DNA from: Pirellulaceae bacterium
GTDB taxonomy: Bacteria; Planctomycetota; Planctomycetia; Pirellulales; Pirellulaceae
NCBI GenBank assembly: GCA_023382975.1
Contig: JAHDXO010000002.1
Coordinates: 23,434 to 87,433, forward strand
DNA length: 64,000 nucleotides
Reading direction: 5' to 3'
Each line of letters opens with the position of its first letter. The first letter of the stretch is position 1. The notes below the pieces were generated by a model. The model searched no databases and was not told the origin of the DNA. It saw nothing but the letters and a program-made list of their open reading frames with translations. Made by a program: the position numbers and the translations under genes. Shown here one piece after another: positions 32,506-40,925 of the stretch.

Positions 32506-33396
32506 GTGCGCCGAGTCATTTTCCTGACCTTTACTTTGGCACTGTCCGGCGTCGCGGGCACCACGGACGCCGTGGATTTGATCGATGACATTTCCTTCCA
32601 ACAGGCGTCCAAAACCGCCTTGCTCGACTGGCTTGCCCAGCCCGATCACGTTTCGGCGACCACCTTGGTCGGGCAACTTGACTCGAAGCTTCGCGATCCG
32701 ATCAGTCTGCCGTCGGATCAGGAACCGCGTTTGCTGACTCCGGGGGAAGTTTACCGGGCGCGGCGGGACAGCGTGATGGCGCTCGCCTATCTGTACAAGT
32801 GCCCGCGTTGCGACGACTGGCACAGTTCGATCGCGGGCTGCGTGATGCTCACGGCGGACGGGGTAGGGGTGACGAACTACCACGTGATCGACCAGAACAA
32901 GGACGAATCGAAAGCCGTGTTCGGCATCGTCACATTCCACGGCTGCTTCTATCCCATCATCGAGATTCTCGCCGCGTCGCGGGCCGACGACCTGGCGGTC
33001 TTCCGGGTTCGAGGCGAAGGATTCACGGCAGCGCCACTGTCGGCGGGCGACGAGCCGGGCGAACCTGTCACGGCGATCAGCCACCCTTCAGGGAATCTGT
33101 ACATGGTGACGACTGGCATCGTCGCCCGAAACTATCGCGAACGCGGGCCGGGACCAGCAGCGGGGCGTACACGCATGGCGATCACGGCCGAATTTGCCAA
33201 GGGCTCCAGTGGCGCGGGAATCTTCAACGCCCGCGGCGAACTGGCAGGGGTCGTGGCGTCGACTCGGTCGATCTACTACAGCCGCGAAGGCGGAATCGAC
33301 CGGAACCTGCAGATGGTGCTGAGGATCGCGATTCCAGCCGCCGCGATCCGCGAATTGCTCGCTTCCAGGGCGGAAGAAACGCAACCGATTCCTTGA
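32506..33396 (+). CDS. Secreted trypsin-like serine protease
   Basis: A 296-residue protein with GTG start at 32506 and a short signal peptide (RRVIFLTFTLALSGVAG). The trypsin/DegP-type triad looks complete: His in GVGVTNYHVIDQ, Asp in SRADDLAVFRV and Ser in KGSSGAGIFNARGELAG. It lacks a PDZ domain. The motif YKCPRCDDWH before the His suggests a metal-binding or disulfide pair. The frame is open 41 codons upstream with no good start; GTG places the signal peptide first. It is 62 bases before the K+ channel gene on the same strand. Substrate unknown. Confidence 0.78.
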   Translation: MRRVIFLTFTLALSGVAGTTDAVDLIDDISFQQASKTALLDWLAQPDHVSATTLVGQLDSKLRDPISLPSDQEPRLLTPGEVYRARRDSVMALAYLYKCPRCDDWHSSIAGCVMLTADGVGVTNYHVIDQNKDESKAVFGIVTFHGCFYPIIEILAASRADDLAVFRVRGEGFTAAPLSAGDEPGEPVTAISHPSGNLYMVTTGIVARNYRERGPGPAAGRTRMAITAEFAKGSSGAGIFNARGELAGVVASTRSIYYSREGGIDRNLQMVLRIAIPAAAIRELLASRAEETQPIP

Positions 33397-33458
33397 CTGG
33401 CTGGCGACCGCCGTACTACCTGCCCCGGAAACGCTGAGAAACACTGGAGCCGATTGCG

Positions 33459-35144
33459 ATGAAGTCCCTGCCGGTAGCCTTGAGCTTTCTGACCAATCCC
33501 GGGCGACGCCGCAATCTGCTGGTGTTGGCCCGCTTGTTGGTCGTGTTCGCGCTGCTCGTTCTGGTATTCTCCGTCGCCTTCCACGTGCTGATGGTGATGG
33601 AAGGGCAGCAGCACAGTTGGGTGACCGGTGTGTACTGGGTGATGGTCGTGATGTCGACGCTGGGCTTCGGCGATATCACATTCCACTCCGATCCGGGACG
33701 GATTTTCTCTGTCGTCGTGCTGTTGTCGGGGACCGTGTTCATGCTGGTCCTGATGCCGTTCATGTTCATCCAGTTTTTCTATGTGCCTTGGATGGAGGCG
33801 CAGGCCGCGGCACGGGCGCCGCGTTCGCTGCCCGCCAAGGCCAGCGGCCATGTGATCCTGACCGGCGTGGACGCGGTCGAGGCGGCGTTGATCCGTCTGC
33901 TGGACCGTTCCCAGCATTCCTACGTGGTGTTGATCTCCGACCTGACCGAAGCGTTGCGTTTGCACGACGACGGCTACCGCGTCATGCTGGGCGACTTGGA
34001 TGATCCCGAAACCTACCGTCGCGCGCGGGGCGACCGTGCGGCCCTGGTCGTCACGACCCGCTCGGACACGACCAACACGAACGTGGCGTTCACCGTGCGG
34101 GAGATTTGCGAATCGGTGCCGATCGTGGCCACGGCCGCCTCGAACGCCTCGATCGATATTCTCCAGTTGGCCGGCTGCAACCAGGTGCTACAGTTCTCCG
34201 AGATGCTTGGTCAAGCGCTGGCCCGGCGGATTCTCGGACGCGATGCCAAGACCCATGTCGTGGGCCAGTTCGACGAGGTGCTGATCGCGGAAGCCACCGC
34301 CCTGCACACGCCGCTCGTCGGCCGCACGCTGCAGGAGATCCGTTTGCGCGACCATGCGAATGTCAATGTCGTGGGCGTCTGGGACCGCGGTCGATTCCAG
34401 ATCGCAGGCCCGAACACGATGGTCCGAGCGTCCTCGGTGCTGGTGTTGGCTGGCTCGCGAAAGCAGTTGGACGTCTACGACGAACTGTTCTGCATCTACG
34501 AGGCATCCGACAAACCTGTCTTGATTATCGGCGGCGGCCGAGTGGGCCGAGCGGTCGCGGAAACGCTGCGGCAGCAACAGATCGACTACCGGATCGTCGA
34601 ACGCCACCCGGAACCGGGACTCGACCCTGCCAAGCTTGTCTGCGGCGATGCCGCCGAGTTGGAGGTGTTGGAGAAGGCCGGGATCCGCGACTCGTCGACC
34701 GTCGTCATCACCACGCACGACGACGACATGAACGTCTATCTTACGATCTATTGCCGTCGCCTGCGGCCGGACGTTCACATCCTGGGCCGCGCGAACCTGG
34801 AACGCAACGTTTCGACGCTGCACCGAGCCGGCGCCGATTTCGTGATGTCGTACGCGACGATGGGCGCCAACGTGTTGTTCAATCTGCTCAAACGCGCCGA
34901 TATCCTGGTGCTTGCCGAAGGACTGGACGCGTTCCGGATTCCCGTTCCGCCTGCTCTGGCAGGGCGAACGCTGGCCGAGAGCGCCATTCGCGAGAGCACC
35001 GGCTGCAATGTCGTCGCCGTGGTGCAAGGGGCGCAGTTCGACGTCAATCCGGACGCCAGCGCCGCGTTGCCTGCCGACGCCGAGTTGGTGCTGATCGGAG
35101 ACATCGAATCCGAAGCCCGCTTCTTTGCCCAGTTCAGCCTGTAG
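33459..35144 (+). CDS. Potassium channel with two RCK (TrkA-N/TrkA-C) units
   Basis: A 561-residue protein. Two transmembrane helices flank a pore loop with the K+ selectivity filter STLGFGDI (residues ~66-73). Then come two cytoplasmic RCK modules. The first has GHVILTGVDAVEAALIRLL, VVTTRSDTTNTNVAF and a TrkA-C part (HTPLVGRTLQEIRLRDH). The second has PVLIIGGGRVGRAVAETL, VVITTHDDDMNVYLTIYCR and a TrkA-C part (LAGRTLAESAIRESTG). RCK domains bind nucleotides or Ca2+ and gate the pore. Only the second Rossmann motif is canonical GGGRVG; the first (GVDAVE) has lost the Gly pattern and may not bind nucleotide. Confidence 0.9.
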   Translation: MKSLPVALSFLTNPGRRRNLLVLARLLVVFALLVLVFSVAFHVLMVMEGQQHSWVTGVYWVMVVMSTLGFGDITFHSDPGRIFSVVVLLSGTVFMLVLMPFMFIQFFYVPWMEAQAAARAPRSLPAKASGHVILTGVDAVEAALIRLLDRSQHSYVVLISDLTEALRLHDDGYRVMLGDLDDPETYRRARGDRAALVVTTRSDTTNTNVAFTVREICESVPIVATAASNASIDILQLAGCNQVLQFSEMLGQALARRILGRDAKTHVVGQFDEVLIAEATALHTPLVGRTLQEIRLRDHANVNVVGVWDRGRFQIAGPNTMVRASSVLVLAGSRKQLDVYDELFCIYEASDKPVLIIGGGRVGRAVAETLRQQQIDYRIVERHPEPGLDPAKLVCGDAAELEVLEKAGIRDSSTVVITTHDDDMNVYLTIYCRRLRPDVHILGRANLERNVSTLHRAGADFVMSYATMGANVLFNLLKRADILVLAEGLDAFRIPVPPALAGRTLAESAIRESTGCNVVAVVQGAQFDVNPDASAALPADAELVLIGDIESEARFFAQFSL

Positions 35145-35197
35145 GACATGAACATCGGGACAAGCACCGGTCGTTCAGGATCGGAACCGGTTCCGGG

Positions 35198-36694
35198 TCA
35201 ATTCGCGATCTTGGCCCAATCGCGGCGTTGACGCGAGCCGGGGATGCCCATTTTCTGGCGGTACTTGGTGATGGTGCGGCGAGCGACTTTCAGACCGTGG
35301 CGTTCGAGTTGACGGACCAAGTCCTCGTCGCTGTAGGGATTCGACTTGTCTTCCTGGTCGACGACTTCCTGCAGCTTCAGGCGGATCGTGTCCCAGGCGA
35401 CTTCCTCGCCATCGCTGCTCTGCGTCCCGCCCACAAAAAACCGCCGCAACGGCAGAATGCCGCGCGGAGTCTGGATCCATTTATCGTCCACGGCACGGCT
35501 GATGGTGGTGACGTGGACCCCGACCTTCTCGGCGATCTGCTGCATTTTGAGCGGCTCGATGAACTCCGGGCCTTCGTCCAGAAACCGCTGCTGGTAGTTG
35601 ACGATCTCCTGAGCGACTTTCGCCAGCGTGTTGCGCCGCTGTTCGATCGAGTCGATCAGCCACTGCGCGGCGTTCAGCTTGCGGCGGATGAACTCCTTCT
35701 CTTCGTCGGTGGCCGTTCCGTTGGCCAGCCGGCTGCGATAGTACTCGCTGATTCGCAACTGCGGCGTGCGGTATTCGTCGACGACCACGTGGTAACGGCC
35801 GTCTTCACCTTTCTCCACCTGAACGTCCGGCGTGACCGTCGGCACGTGCGTCTCGGCAAACCCGGCCGCCGGCTTGGGGTTCAATTTTCGCAGCTCGTCC
35901 CAGGTCGCCTGAATGTGCTCGATCGAGTATCCCGTCTTGCGTTTGATCTGCGGCAAACGATTGTCGCGGAGGTCTTCCAGATGGCTGGTGATGATCGTCT
36001 TCAGCTCTTCGTAAAACGGCATGTCGGGGGTCAACTGCAGCAACAGGCACTCCCGCAGGTCGCGCGCGGCGATTCCCGGCGGATCGAGCGATTGGACCAC
36101 GCTCAGGGCCTCGCGAGCCAGTTTGATTTGTTCCCGGTCGGCATGAGGCGGCAAGAGGTCTTCCAAGCTGCTGCGGAAGTAGCCCCCGTCCTGCGAATCC
36201 AGACAAGAAACAATCCGCTCGGCGATCTCGCGCACGTCGGGATGCAGATCCAGTTCGCCCAGTTGATGCAGCAGGTGATCATGCAGCGACTCGGGCCGAG
36301 CCGCGATATTCGCGATCTGGTCGTGCTTGCGGTCGGCGTCCTCGCTCATTTGATTGGCCGACCGCCGCGGCGATTCGTCGAAGAATTCGGGCAGTTCGCG
36401 GTCCAATTCGTCGAGCCGCTCGAAATCCTCGGCGTTGTCCTGCTTCTCGTCGACCACCAATTCCTTCTCGGATTCGGCGGGCGCGTCGGGACTCTCGGCC
36501 TCGGCGTATGGATCTTCCTGGAAATCCGTCTCGGGATCTTGCATTTCCAGCAGCGGGTTTTCGCTCATCTCCAGCTCGATCCGTTCCTGCAGTGCCATCT
36601 GCGCCAACTGCAGAATCTCCATCGACTGGATCATCCGCGGAGCCAGTTTCTGGACTTGGACCTGTCGTGCTTCGAGACCGAGTGAAAGTCGCAT
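35198..36694 (-). CDS. rpoN: RNA polymerase sigma-54 factor RpoN
   Basis: A 498-residue sigma-54. Region I is present at the N-terminus (LSLGLEARQVQVQKLAPRM; QSMEILQLAQMALQERIELE), followed by an acidic region II. The core-binding part includes GYFRSSLEDLL and LDPPGIAARDLRECLLLQL. The C-terminal DNA-binding part has VHVTTISRAVDDKWIQTPRG and the RpoN box ARRTITKYRQKMGIPGSRQRR. It directs transcription from -24/-12 promoters together with AAA+ activators, classically for nitrogen genes; amt-glnB-glnD lies ~4 kb away on the other strand. It is downstream of recR on the same strand with 158 bases between. Confidence 0.97.
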   Translation of the reverse strand: MRLSLGLEARQVQVQKLAPRMIQSMEILQLAQMALQERIELEMSENPLLEMQDPETDFQEDPYAEAESPDAPAESEKELVVDEKQDNAEDFERLDELDRELPEFFDESPRRSANQMSEDADRKHDQIANIAARPESLHDHLLHQLGELDLHPDVREIAERIVSCLDSQDGGYFRSSLEDLLPPHADREQIKLAREALSVVQSLDPPGIAARDLRECLLLQLTPDMPFYEELKTIITSHLEDLRDNRLPQIKRKTGYSIEHIQATWDELRKLNPKPAAGFAETHVPTVTPDVQVEKGEDGRYHVVVDEYRTPQLRISEYYRSRLANGTATDEEKEFIRRKLNAAQWLIDSIEQRRNTLAKVAQEIVNYQQRFLDEGPEFIEPLKMQQIAEKVGVHVTTISRAVDDKWIQTPRGILPLRRFFVGGTQSSDGEEVAWDTIRLKLQEVVDQEDKSNPYSDEDLVRQLERHGLKVARRTITKYRQKMGIPGSRQRRDWAKIAN

Positions 36695-36852
36695 GTTGTT
36701 CCGTGTGGAATCCCGCCAGGTTCGCCCGCTGCTGCGAGCCGAATCTGTGCTAGTCTACCTTGTGTTTCAAGCACCTATGCAATCGCATGGAGCGATGGAC
36801 ACGGTGCCAAATTCTTCAGAACCCGTACAGGCTGGCAGCCTGTGCTACGTTG

Positions 36853-37452
36853 CTAAAACTTCTGCCGACCCACGAGGGCGTCGGCCAATACCTCTTTGTT
36901 GGTGTATTCCAGAATGCTGCCGGTCGTGACACCTCGAGCCAAGCGGGTGATTTGGATCGGCAGTTCCGACAGCAGATTGGAGATAAAAAGCGCCGTCCCG
37001 TCGCCTTCGACCGTTGGATTCGTCGCCATGATTACTTCGCGAAAGCCGCCTGCCCGCACTCGCTCGACCAACGCATCGATCGTCAATTGTTCGGGACCGA
37101 TGCTCTCCAGCGGGGCGATGCGGCCCAGCAGCACGTGGTACAGACCCTGGTACACGCCGGATTGCTCCAGTGACATCAGATCCCGCGGCTGCTCGACGAC
37201 GCACAACAGCGACGAATCGCGTTTGAGATCCCGACAGATCGAGCAGCGTGCCGTCTCGGACAGATTGAAGCAGATCTCGCAATACCGCACGTTTTCGCGG
37301 ACGTTGCGAATGGCGTCCGCCAAGGCCAACGCCTCGTTCTTGTGAACTCGCAGAACGTGGTAAGTCAGCCGTTCGGCCGATTTGCGACCGATTCCGGGCA
37401 ACTTGGCGAATTCGTCGATTACCTTGGCAACCGATTCGCTGAGCAGGGTCAT
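36853..37452 (-). CDS. recR: Recombination protein RecR
   Basis: A 199-residue protein of normal RecR length: helix-hairpin-helix [18 protein letters not shown], the four-Cys zinc motif in [16 protein letters not shown], and a Toprim domain ([34 protein letters not shown]). RecR acts with RecO (and RecF) to load RecA on single-stranded gaps. It is the last member of the conserved dnaX-ebfC-recR order, with 11 bases between ebfC's stop and its start. Confidence 0.97.
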   Translation of the reverse strand: MTLLSESVAKVIDEFAKLPGIGRKSAERLTYHVLRVHKNEALALADAIRNVRENVRYCEICFNLSETARCSICRDLKRDSSLLCVVEQPRDLMSLEQSGVYQGLYHVLLGRIAPLESIGPEQLTIDALVERVRAGGFREVIMATNPTVEGDGTALFISNLLSELPIQITRLARGVTTGSILEYTNKEVLADALVGRQKF

Positions 37453-37463
37453 GGCATCCTCCG

Positions 37464-37835
37464 CTACTTCTGCTCAGAATCATCCTCGGGATTCGAAATC
37501 TGGGCGATGGCTTCGTCCAAGCCGGCAATGTTCAGCCCGTCGGTGATCGATTTCATGGCTTCGAAGTGGCACTGCTTCGCCTTGGCCAGCGCCTGGTTGA
37601 TGGCCCCCGGCAACAGATCCTCGATCATCTCTCGCTCGCCGCGCTCGACCAGCGTTGCATCGATTTTGACACGCAGCACTTCGCCCAATCCGTTCGCCTC
37701 GACATCGATCATCCCGCCCCCGGTGCTGGCCGAGACGCGCTGCCCCTTCAGCCGGTCGTTGACGGCTTGCATCTTGCCGCTGAATTGCTGAGCCTGCCGC
37801 AGGAGCGACGCCAGATTTCCTAGTCCTTTGAACAT
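37464..37835 (-). CDS. ebfC: YbaB/EbfC family nucleoid-associated protein
   Basis: A 123-residue protein with the YbaB fold: start [22 protein letters not shown], central strand block [19 protein letters not shown], and [20 protein letters not shown]. These proteins form DNA-binding dimers and are almost always between dnaX and recR, as here. The C-terminus is a short acidic tail (NPEDDSEQK). Confidence 0.95.
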   Translation of the reverse strand: MFKGLGNLASLLRQAQQFSGKMQAVNDRLKGQRVSASTGGGMIDVEANGLGEVLRVKIDATLVERGEREMIEDLLPGAINQALAKAKQCHFEAMKSITDGLNIAGLDEAIAQISNPEDDSEQK

Positions 37836-37862
37836 GTCCGATTTCCTCGCCAGCGCTGCCGG

Positions 37863-39803
37863 CTACGCTTCTTGTCTCTCGTCCACCCGCACAATTTCGG
37901 CGTCGAACAAGGCCATCGTTTCTTGTATCAGGGGATGCCGCTCAATTTCGCGCATTTTTTGAACTTGGTTTCTCCCGCTGGCTCGTCGCGCGGCGGGCCG
38001 TGGACTGGCCTCCTCGGCCACCGCAAAGTCGATGCGAATCGTCCGACCAGCCAGTCGGGCGAGCGTCTGTTCCAGTTTTCGCTTGACGTCAGCACGCTCG
38101 CACCACTCCTTGTTATACGTCGCTTTTAGCCCGACTACCAGGACGTTTGGCGCGGGAATTGCTAACGATTCGTAATTTCCAGCGATATCGGAAGTCATGC
38201 CCCCAATTTCGTCCACGGCGCGGCGATACTGCTCTTCCGCCAACTCGCGTGTCCATTCGGGCGATCCAGCCGCCGAATAGGTTGCTCGTTCCTCTTCGAT
38301 TGGGGCAGGAACCGGGGGTTGTGCAGCCGCTTCGTTGGGGCGCGTGACCGATTGGCGCTCCTGCTGCCGTGGTGAGGAAGCAACAGGAGTCGGCATCTCG
38401 GGCCCGTCGTCCGGCACATTCTCGCGACTCTGGTTCGCATTCAGCCCTGCTTCTTTGACCTCTTTCGAAGCATCGACGGACCGTGCCGCGGATTCGGGTG
38501 AAGCGGGCGAGCGAACGGTCAGTGATTCATTTTTTTTTTGATCGCCGCGCGGTGCGGGGGCTGCCGGAGGCATTTGCGAGGCAGCAGGACCGCCCGAAGG
38601 AGTCATGGGCACGCCCTGTTGAAAATGAGCGATCAGCGCTGAAAGATCGTCCAGACGTTCGAGGTGGCAGACGCGGACCAGGGCCATCTCGACCAGCGTT
38701 CTGACCTGAGTGGTCTGCCTCATGCGGGCGAGCGCCTGATCCAGGATCTGAACCGCCGCCAACAGGGTCTCCAGACCGTACTGCCGACCGGTCTCGGCCA
38801 ACTGAGCGTGATCGGCGGTGGCCGCGTGCAGCAGCAGATCGGCCGGACAGCCGACCACGGCGGTCATCATATCTCGGAAGTAGCCGAGCAATTGTTCGGC
38901 CATCTGTCCGATATCGACACCCTCTCGGACGGCCGCATCCACCTCGGCCAACGCCCCGGCGGCTTGTCGATCGATCAGATGCCGCGCGATTGTCGCCAGA
39001 CGACCGCTCTGCGCCGTGCCCAGCATCGAATGGACATCGTACTCGGTAACCCGATCACCGCAGAAGGACAGCAGTTGCTCCAGCAGGGATTGGCTGTCGC
39101 GCATCGAACCGCCCGCGCGCCGAGCCAGCAAGTGCAACGCCGCATCTTCCGCTTCGCGCCCTTCGGACGTCACGATAAACCGCAGTCGCTCGACGATCTC
39201 GTCGGTGGCGACCGGCGCGAAATCGAATCGCTGGCAGCGCGACAGCACCGTGATGGGAATCTTGTTCGCTTCGGTCGTGCAGAACACGAACTTGACGTGT
39301 TCGGGCGGTTCTTCGAGCGTCTTCAGCAGCGCGTTGAAGGCCGCCTGCGTCAGCATGTGGACTTCGTCGATGATATAGATCTTGAAGTGTGCGCGGCTGG
39401 GTCGGACGTTGACGTTCGAGCGCAGCTCACGGATCTCGTCGATCCCCCGGTTACTGGCCCCGTCAATCTCCAGCACGTCCACATCGTCGCCCGACGCGAT
39501 GCTCAGGCAACTGTCGCACTGGCCACAAGGGTCCGCGGTCGGTCCTTCGACGCAATTCAGGCACTTGGCGAAAATCCGCGCCGTCGAGGTCTTGCCAACT
39601 CCGCGTGCTCCGGTGAACAGGTAAGCGTGCCCCACCCGGTTGGTCAGGATCGCGTTGCGCAGGGCTTGGGCAACCTGGTTTTGGCCGACCAATTCAGTGA
39701 AACTCTTTGGCCGATATCGGCGGGCAACGACAACATACTCGCCCGCCTTGTCCGAGGTGGGGATACTCGCGTCACTTCGGAGGGATGCAGAGTCGCTGGG
39801 CAT
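37863..39803 (-). CDS. dnaX: DNA polymerase III subunits gamma and tau, DnaX
   Basis: A 646-residue tau form. The AAA+ clamp-loader domain carries Walker A GARGVGKTS, a Cys4 zinc module (CVEGPTADPCGQCDSC region), the DEVH box in IYIIDEVHMLT, and the SRC motif in VLSRCQRFDF. Domain III follows to about residue 385, then a Pro/Ala/Glu-rich linker and a tau-specific C-terminal domain (about 515-646). At codons 422-425 the coding strand has ten A in a row, where either frame slip meets a stop within five codons, giving products of 425 or 427 residues, the length of E. coli gamma. ATG 39803 is chosen; the 17 codons upstream overlap the SRP RNA 3' region. Confidence 0.96.
   Translation of the reverse strand: MPSDSASLRSDASIPTSDKAGEYVVVARRYRPKSFTELVGQNQVAQALRNAILTNRVGHAYLFTGARGVGKTSTARIFAKCLNCVEGPTADPCGQCDSCLSIASGDDVDVLEIDGASNRGIDEIRELRSNVNVRPSRAHFKIYIIDEVHMLTQAAFNALLKTLEEPPEHVKFVFCTTEANKIPITVLSRCQRFDFAPVATDEIVERLRFIVTSEGREAEDAALHLLARRAGGSMRDSQSLLEQLLSFCGDRVTEYDVHSMLGTAQSGRLATIARHLIDRQAAGALAEVDAAVREGVDIGQMAEQLLGYFRDMMTAVVGCPADLLLHAATADHAQLAETGRQYGLETLLAAVQILDQALARMRQTTQVRTLVEMALVRVCHLERLDDLSALIAHFQQGVPMTPSGGPAASQMPPAAPAPRGDQKKNESLTVRSPASPESAARSVDASKEVKEAGLNANQSRENVPDDGPEMPTPVASSPRQQERQSVTRPNEAAAQPPVPAPIEEERATYSAAGSPEWTRELAEEQYRRAVDEIGGMTSDIAGNYESLAIPAPNVLVVGLKATYNKEWCERADVKRKLEQTLARLAGRTIRIDFAVAEEASPRPAARRASGRNQVQKMREIERHPLIQETMALFDAEIVRVDERQEA
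38530..38539 (-). other. A10 slippery run in dnaX (probable programmed slippage site)
   Basis: The coding strand reads C-A10-TGA across Gln422-Lys-Lys-Asn. One added A puts TGA directly after the run (425 residues). One lost A gives Met-Asn-His then TGA (427 residues). Thermus thermophilus dnaX uses a comparable A-run for transcriptional slippage to make gamma. Placement after domain III and before the tau-only region fits this exactly. Confidence 0.7.
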
Positions 39804-39826
39804 GAAACCACCTATCGCAAGAAAAA

Positions 39827-39940
39827 GACGTCTGCCCGAGTGCGCCCCCCGCACAAGAGTACCCCGCTTATGGCTGCTCCTGTTACGGCCTGACCAGGTT
39901 CACGGATCCCCCTCGCGAGGGACGCACTCCGACAGACGTC
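39827..39940 (-). ncRNA. ffs: Signal recognition particle RNA (4.5S-type)
   Basis: On the reverse strand the S-domain core reads GGTCAGGCCGTAACAGGAGC followed by AGCC, matching the conserved 4.5S apical region (GGTCAGG...GGAAGCAGCC). The ends pair perfectly: GACGTCTG at 39940-39933 with CAGACGTC at 39834-39827, continued by GGAGTGCG with CGCACTC, giving one long hairpin of about 114 bases. TTTTT at 39825-39821 just after it completes a terminator-like 3' end. The gene sits between infC and dnaX; SRP RNA beside dnaX is also the order in Bacillus. It binds Ffh to deliver nascent membrane proteins. Confidence 0.93.
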
Positions 39941-39962
39941 CTGATTTTCGTCCGACTCGATA

Positions 39963-39991
39963 GTTGTACGCGGTGAGCCGCCGCGCGTCAA
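39963..39991 (-). promoter_or_regulatory. Candidate promoter for SRP RNA and dnaX
   Basis: Reverse strand TTGACG (39991-39986), 17-base spacer, TACAAC (39968-39963). It lies immediately after the infC stop. Transcription would begin near 39956, about 16 bases before the predicted mature 5' end of the SRP RNA, leaving a short leader for processing. Confidence 0.5.
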
Positions 39992-39997
39992 ACGGCT

Positions 39998-40546
39998 TTA
40001 CTTGGGAGCGATGGTGCAGATCATCCGTCGCGCGTGCTGCGCGGGCGCCGATTCCACTTTGCCGTACTCCAGCAGATTGGCAATCACTTCGTCCATCACC
40101 TTGCGTCCCTCCTCGATGTGCGCCATTTCGCGCCCGCGAAAGACGACGGTCACTTGAACCTTGTCCTTCTCCTGGAGGAACTTGATTGCCCGCTTGACTT
40201 TGAACTCGACGTCATGTTCGCCCGTTTTTGGCCGCAAGCGAATTTCTTTGGTCTTGATTTGGTGTGCGCCGTGTCCGGCCCGCTTCTTCTTTTCGTACTT
40301 GTATTTGCCGAAATCCATGATTCGACAGACGGGCGGCCGCTCGTTCGGCGCTACCTCGACCAGATCCAACTCGGCTTCGCGAGCTCGGTCCAACGCCTTG
40401 TCGGTCGGCATGATCCCCAACTGTTCGCCGGTCTCCGAGATCACTCTGATTGGAGAAACACGAATTTGATCGTTGACCCTGTTCTGGATGCGTTCGATCG
40501 TAGTCACCCTTTCCTGCAAGAACCTCGACGCCTTTTTTTGCCTCAT
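39998..40546 (-). CDS. infC: Translation initiation factor IF-3
   Basis: IF-3 with all family blocks: [38 protein letters not shown] (residue block at the end of the N domain), KYEKKKR linker, [16 protein letters not shown] and [12 protein letters not shown]. It binds the 30S subunit and checks start codons. The start is uncertain: ATG 40546 (182 residues) has a poor ribosome site, while ATC at 40498 follows AGGAAAGGG at ideal spacing and would give 166 residues. IF-3 genes often use rare start codons such as ATT for autoregulation, so ATC is a serious option. The usual rpmI and rplT partners do not follow; SRP RNA and dnaX do. Confidence 0.95.
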   Translation of the reverse strand: MRQKKASRFLQERVTTIERIQNRVNDQIRVSPIRVISETGEQLGIMPTDKALDRAREAELDLVEVAPNERPPVCRIMDFGKYKYEKKKRAGHGAHQIKTKEIRLRPKTGEHDVEFKVKRAIKFLQEKDKVQVTVVFRGREMAHIEEGRKVMDEVIANLLEYGKVESAPAQHARRMICTIAPK

Positions 40547-40925
40547 CAGCCCCGCACCGCGCGAATAGGCTTCGACTGCCCAGACGTCAACCTTGGTAAA
40601 ACATGCACAGAGTATCGGCAACGGGATGGGCAGTCGTCAACTAGGATTTGGCGTTTTTTCTTCCCATTCGAGGGGCTAATTATGCGAGTTTTTTCCAAAA
40701 TTCACTTTGCTCTTGCTTCGGGGCGATGTGACTCGCTTTACAACGCCAAGGGTTGCCGGTAACTTGTGACGTCTGGAATCGGCAACCTGCGTCAGGCAAT
40801 CGGCAGAGATGCGAATCTCTGCCAAGCGGGCGGCCGAGGCAGACGGGACAAGGATGGCAGGAAAACCATCAGGCGGCTTGCCCTTCTGCGTGGCGAATCA
40901 TTCGTTGATGAATGGGTGATGTTCG
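40547..40925. other. Intergenic region between divergent infC and amt, with two hairpins
   Basis: This 379-base gap holds no gene. On the infC side is the promoter at 40611-40640. On the amt side, GGTTGCCG (40751-40758) pairs with CGGCAACC (40780-40787), and GGCAGAGAT (40802-40810) pairs with ATCTCTGCC (40815-40823) around the tetraloop GCGA. These could be a structured leader of the amt mRNA. I looked for a -24/-12 sigma-54 promoter before amt and found none with the required GG-to-GC spacing. No known riboswitch motif was recognised. Confidence 0.5.
40611..40640 (-). promoter_or_regulatory. Candidate sigma-70-type promoter for infC
   Basis: Reverse strand TTGACG (40640-40635) and GATACT (40616-40611) with an 18-base spacer, 5/6 and 4/6 matches to consensus. 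The expected start near 40604 gives a leader of ~58 bases to ATG 40546 or ~106 bases to ATC 40498. Confidence 0.5.

Noticed and set aside
34106-36685. 859-codon forward frame opposite rpoN and inside the K+ channel gene
   Set aside because: It is a shadow of rpoN and the channel gene; the protein is Arg/Ala-rich without domains and both other-strand genes are certain.
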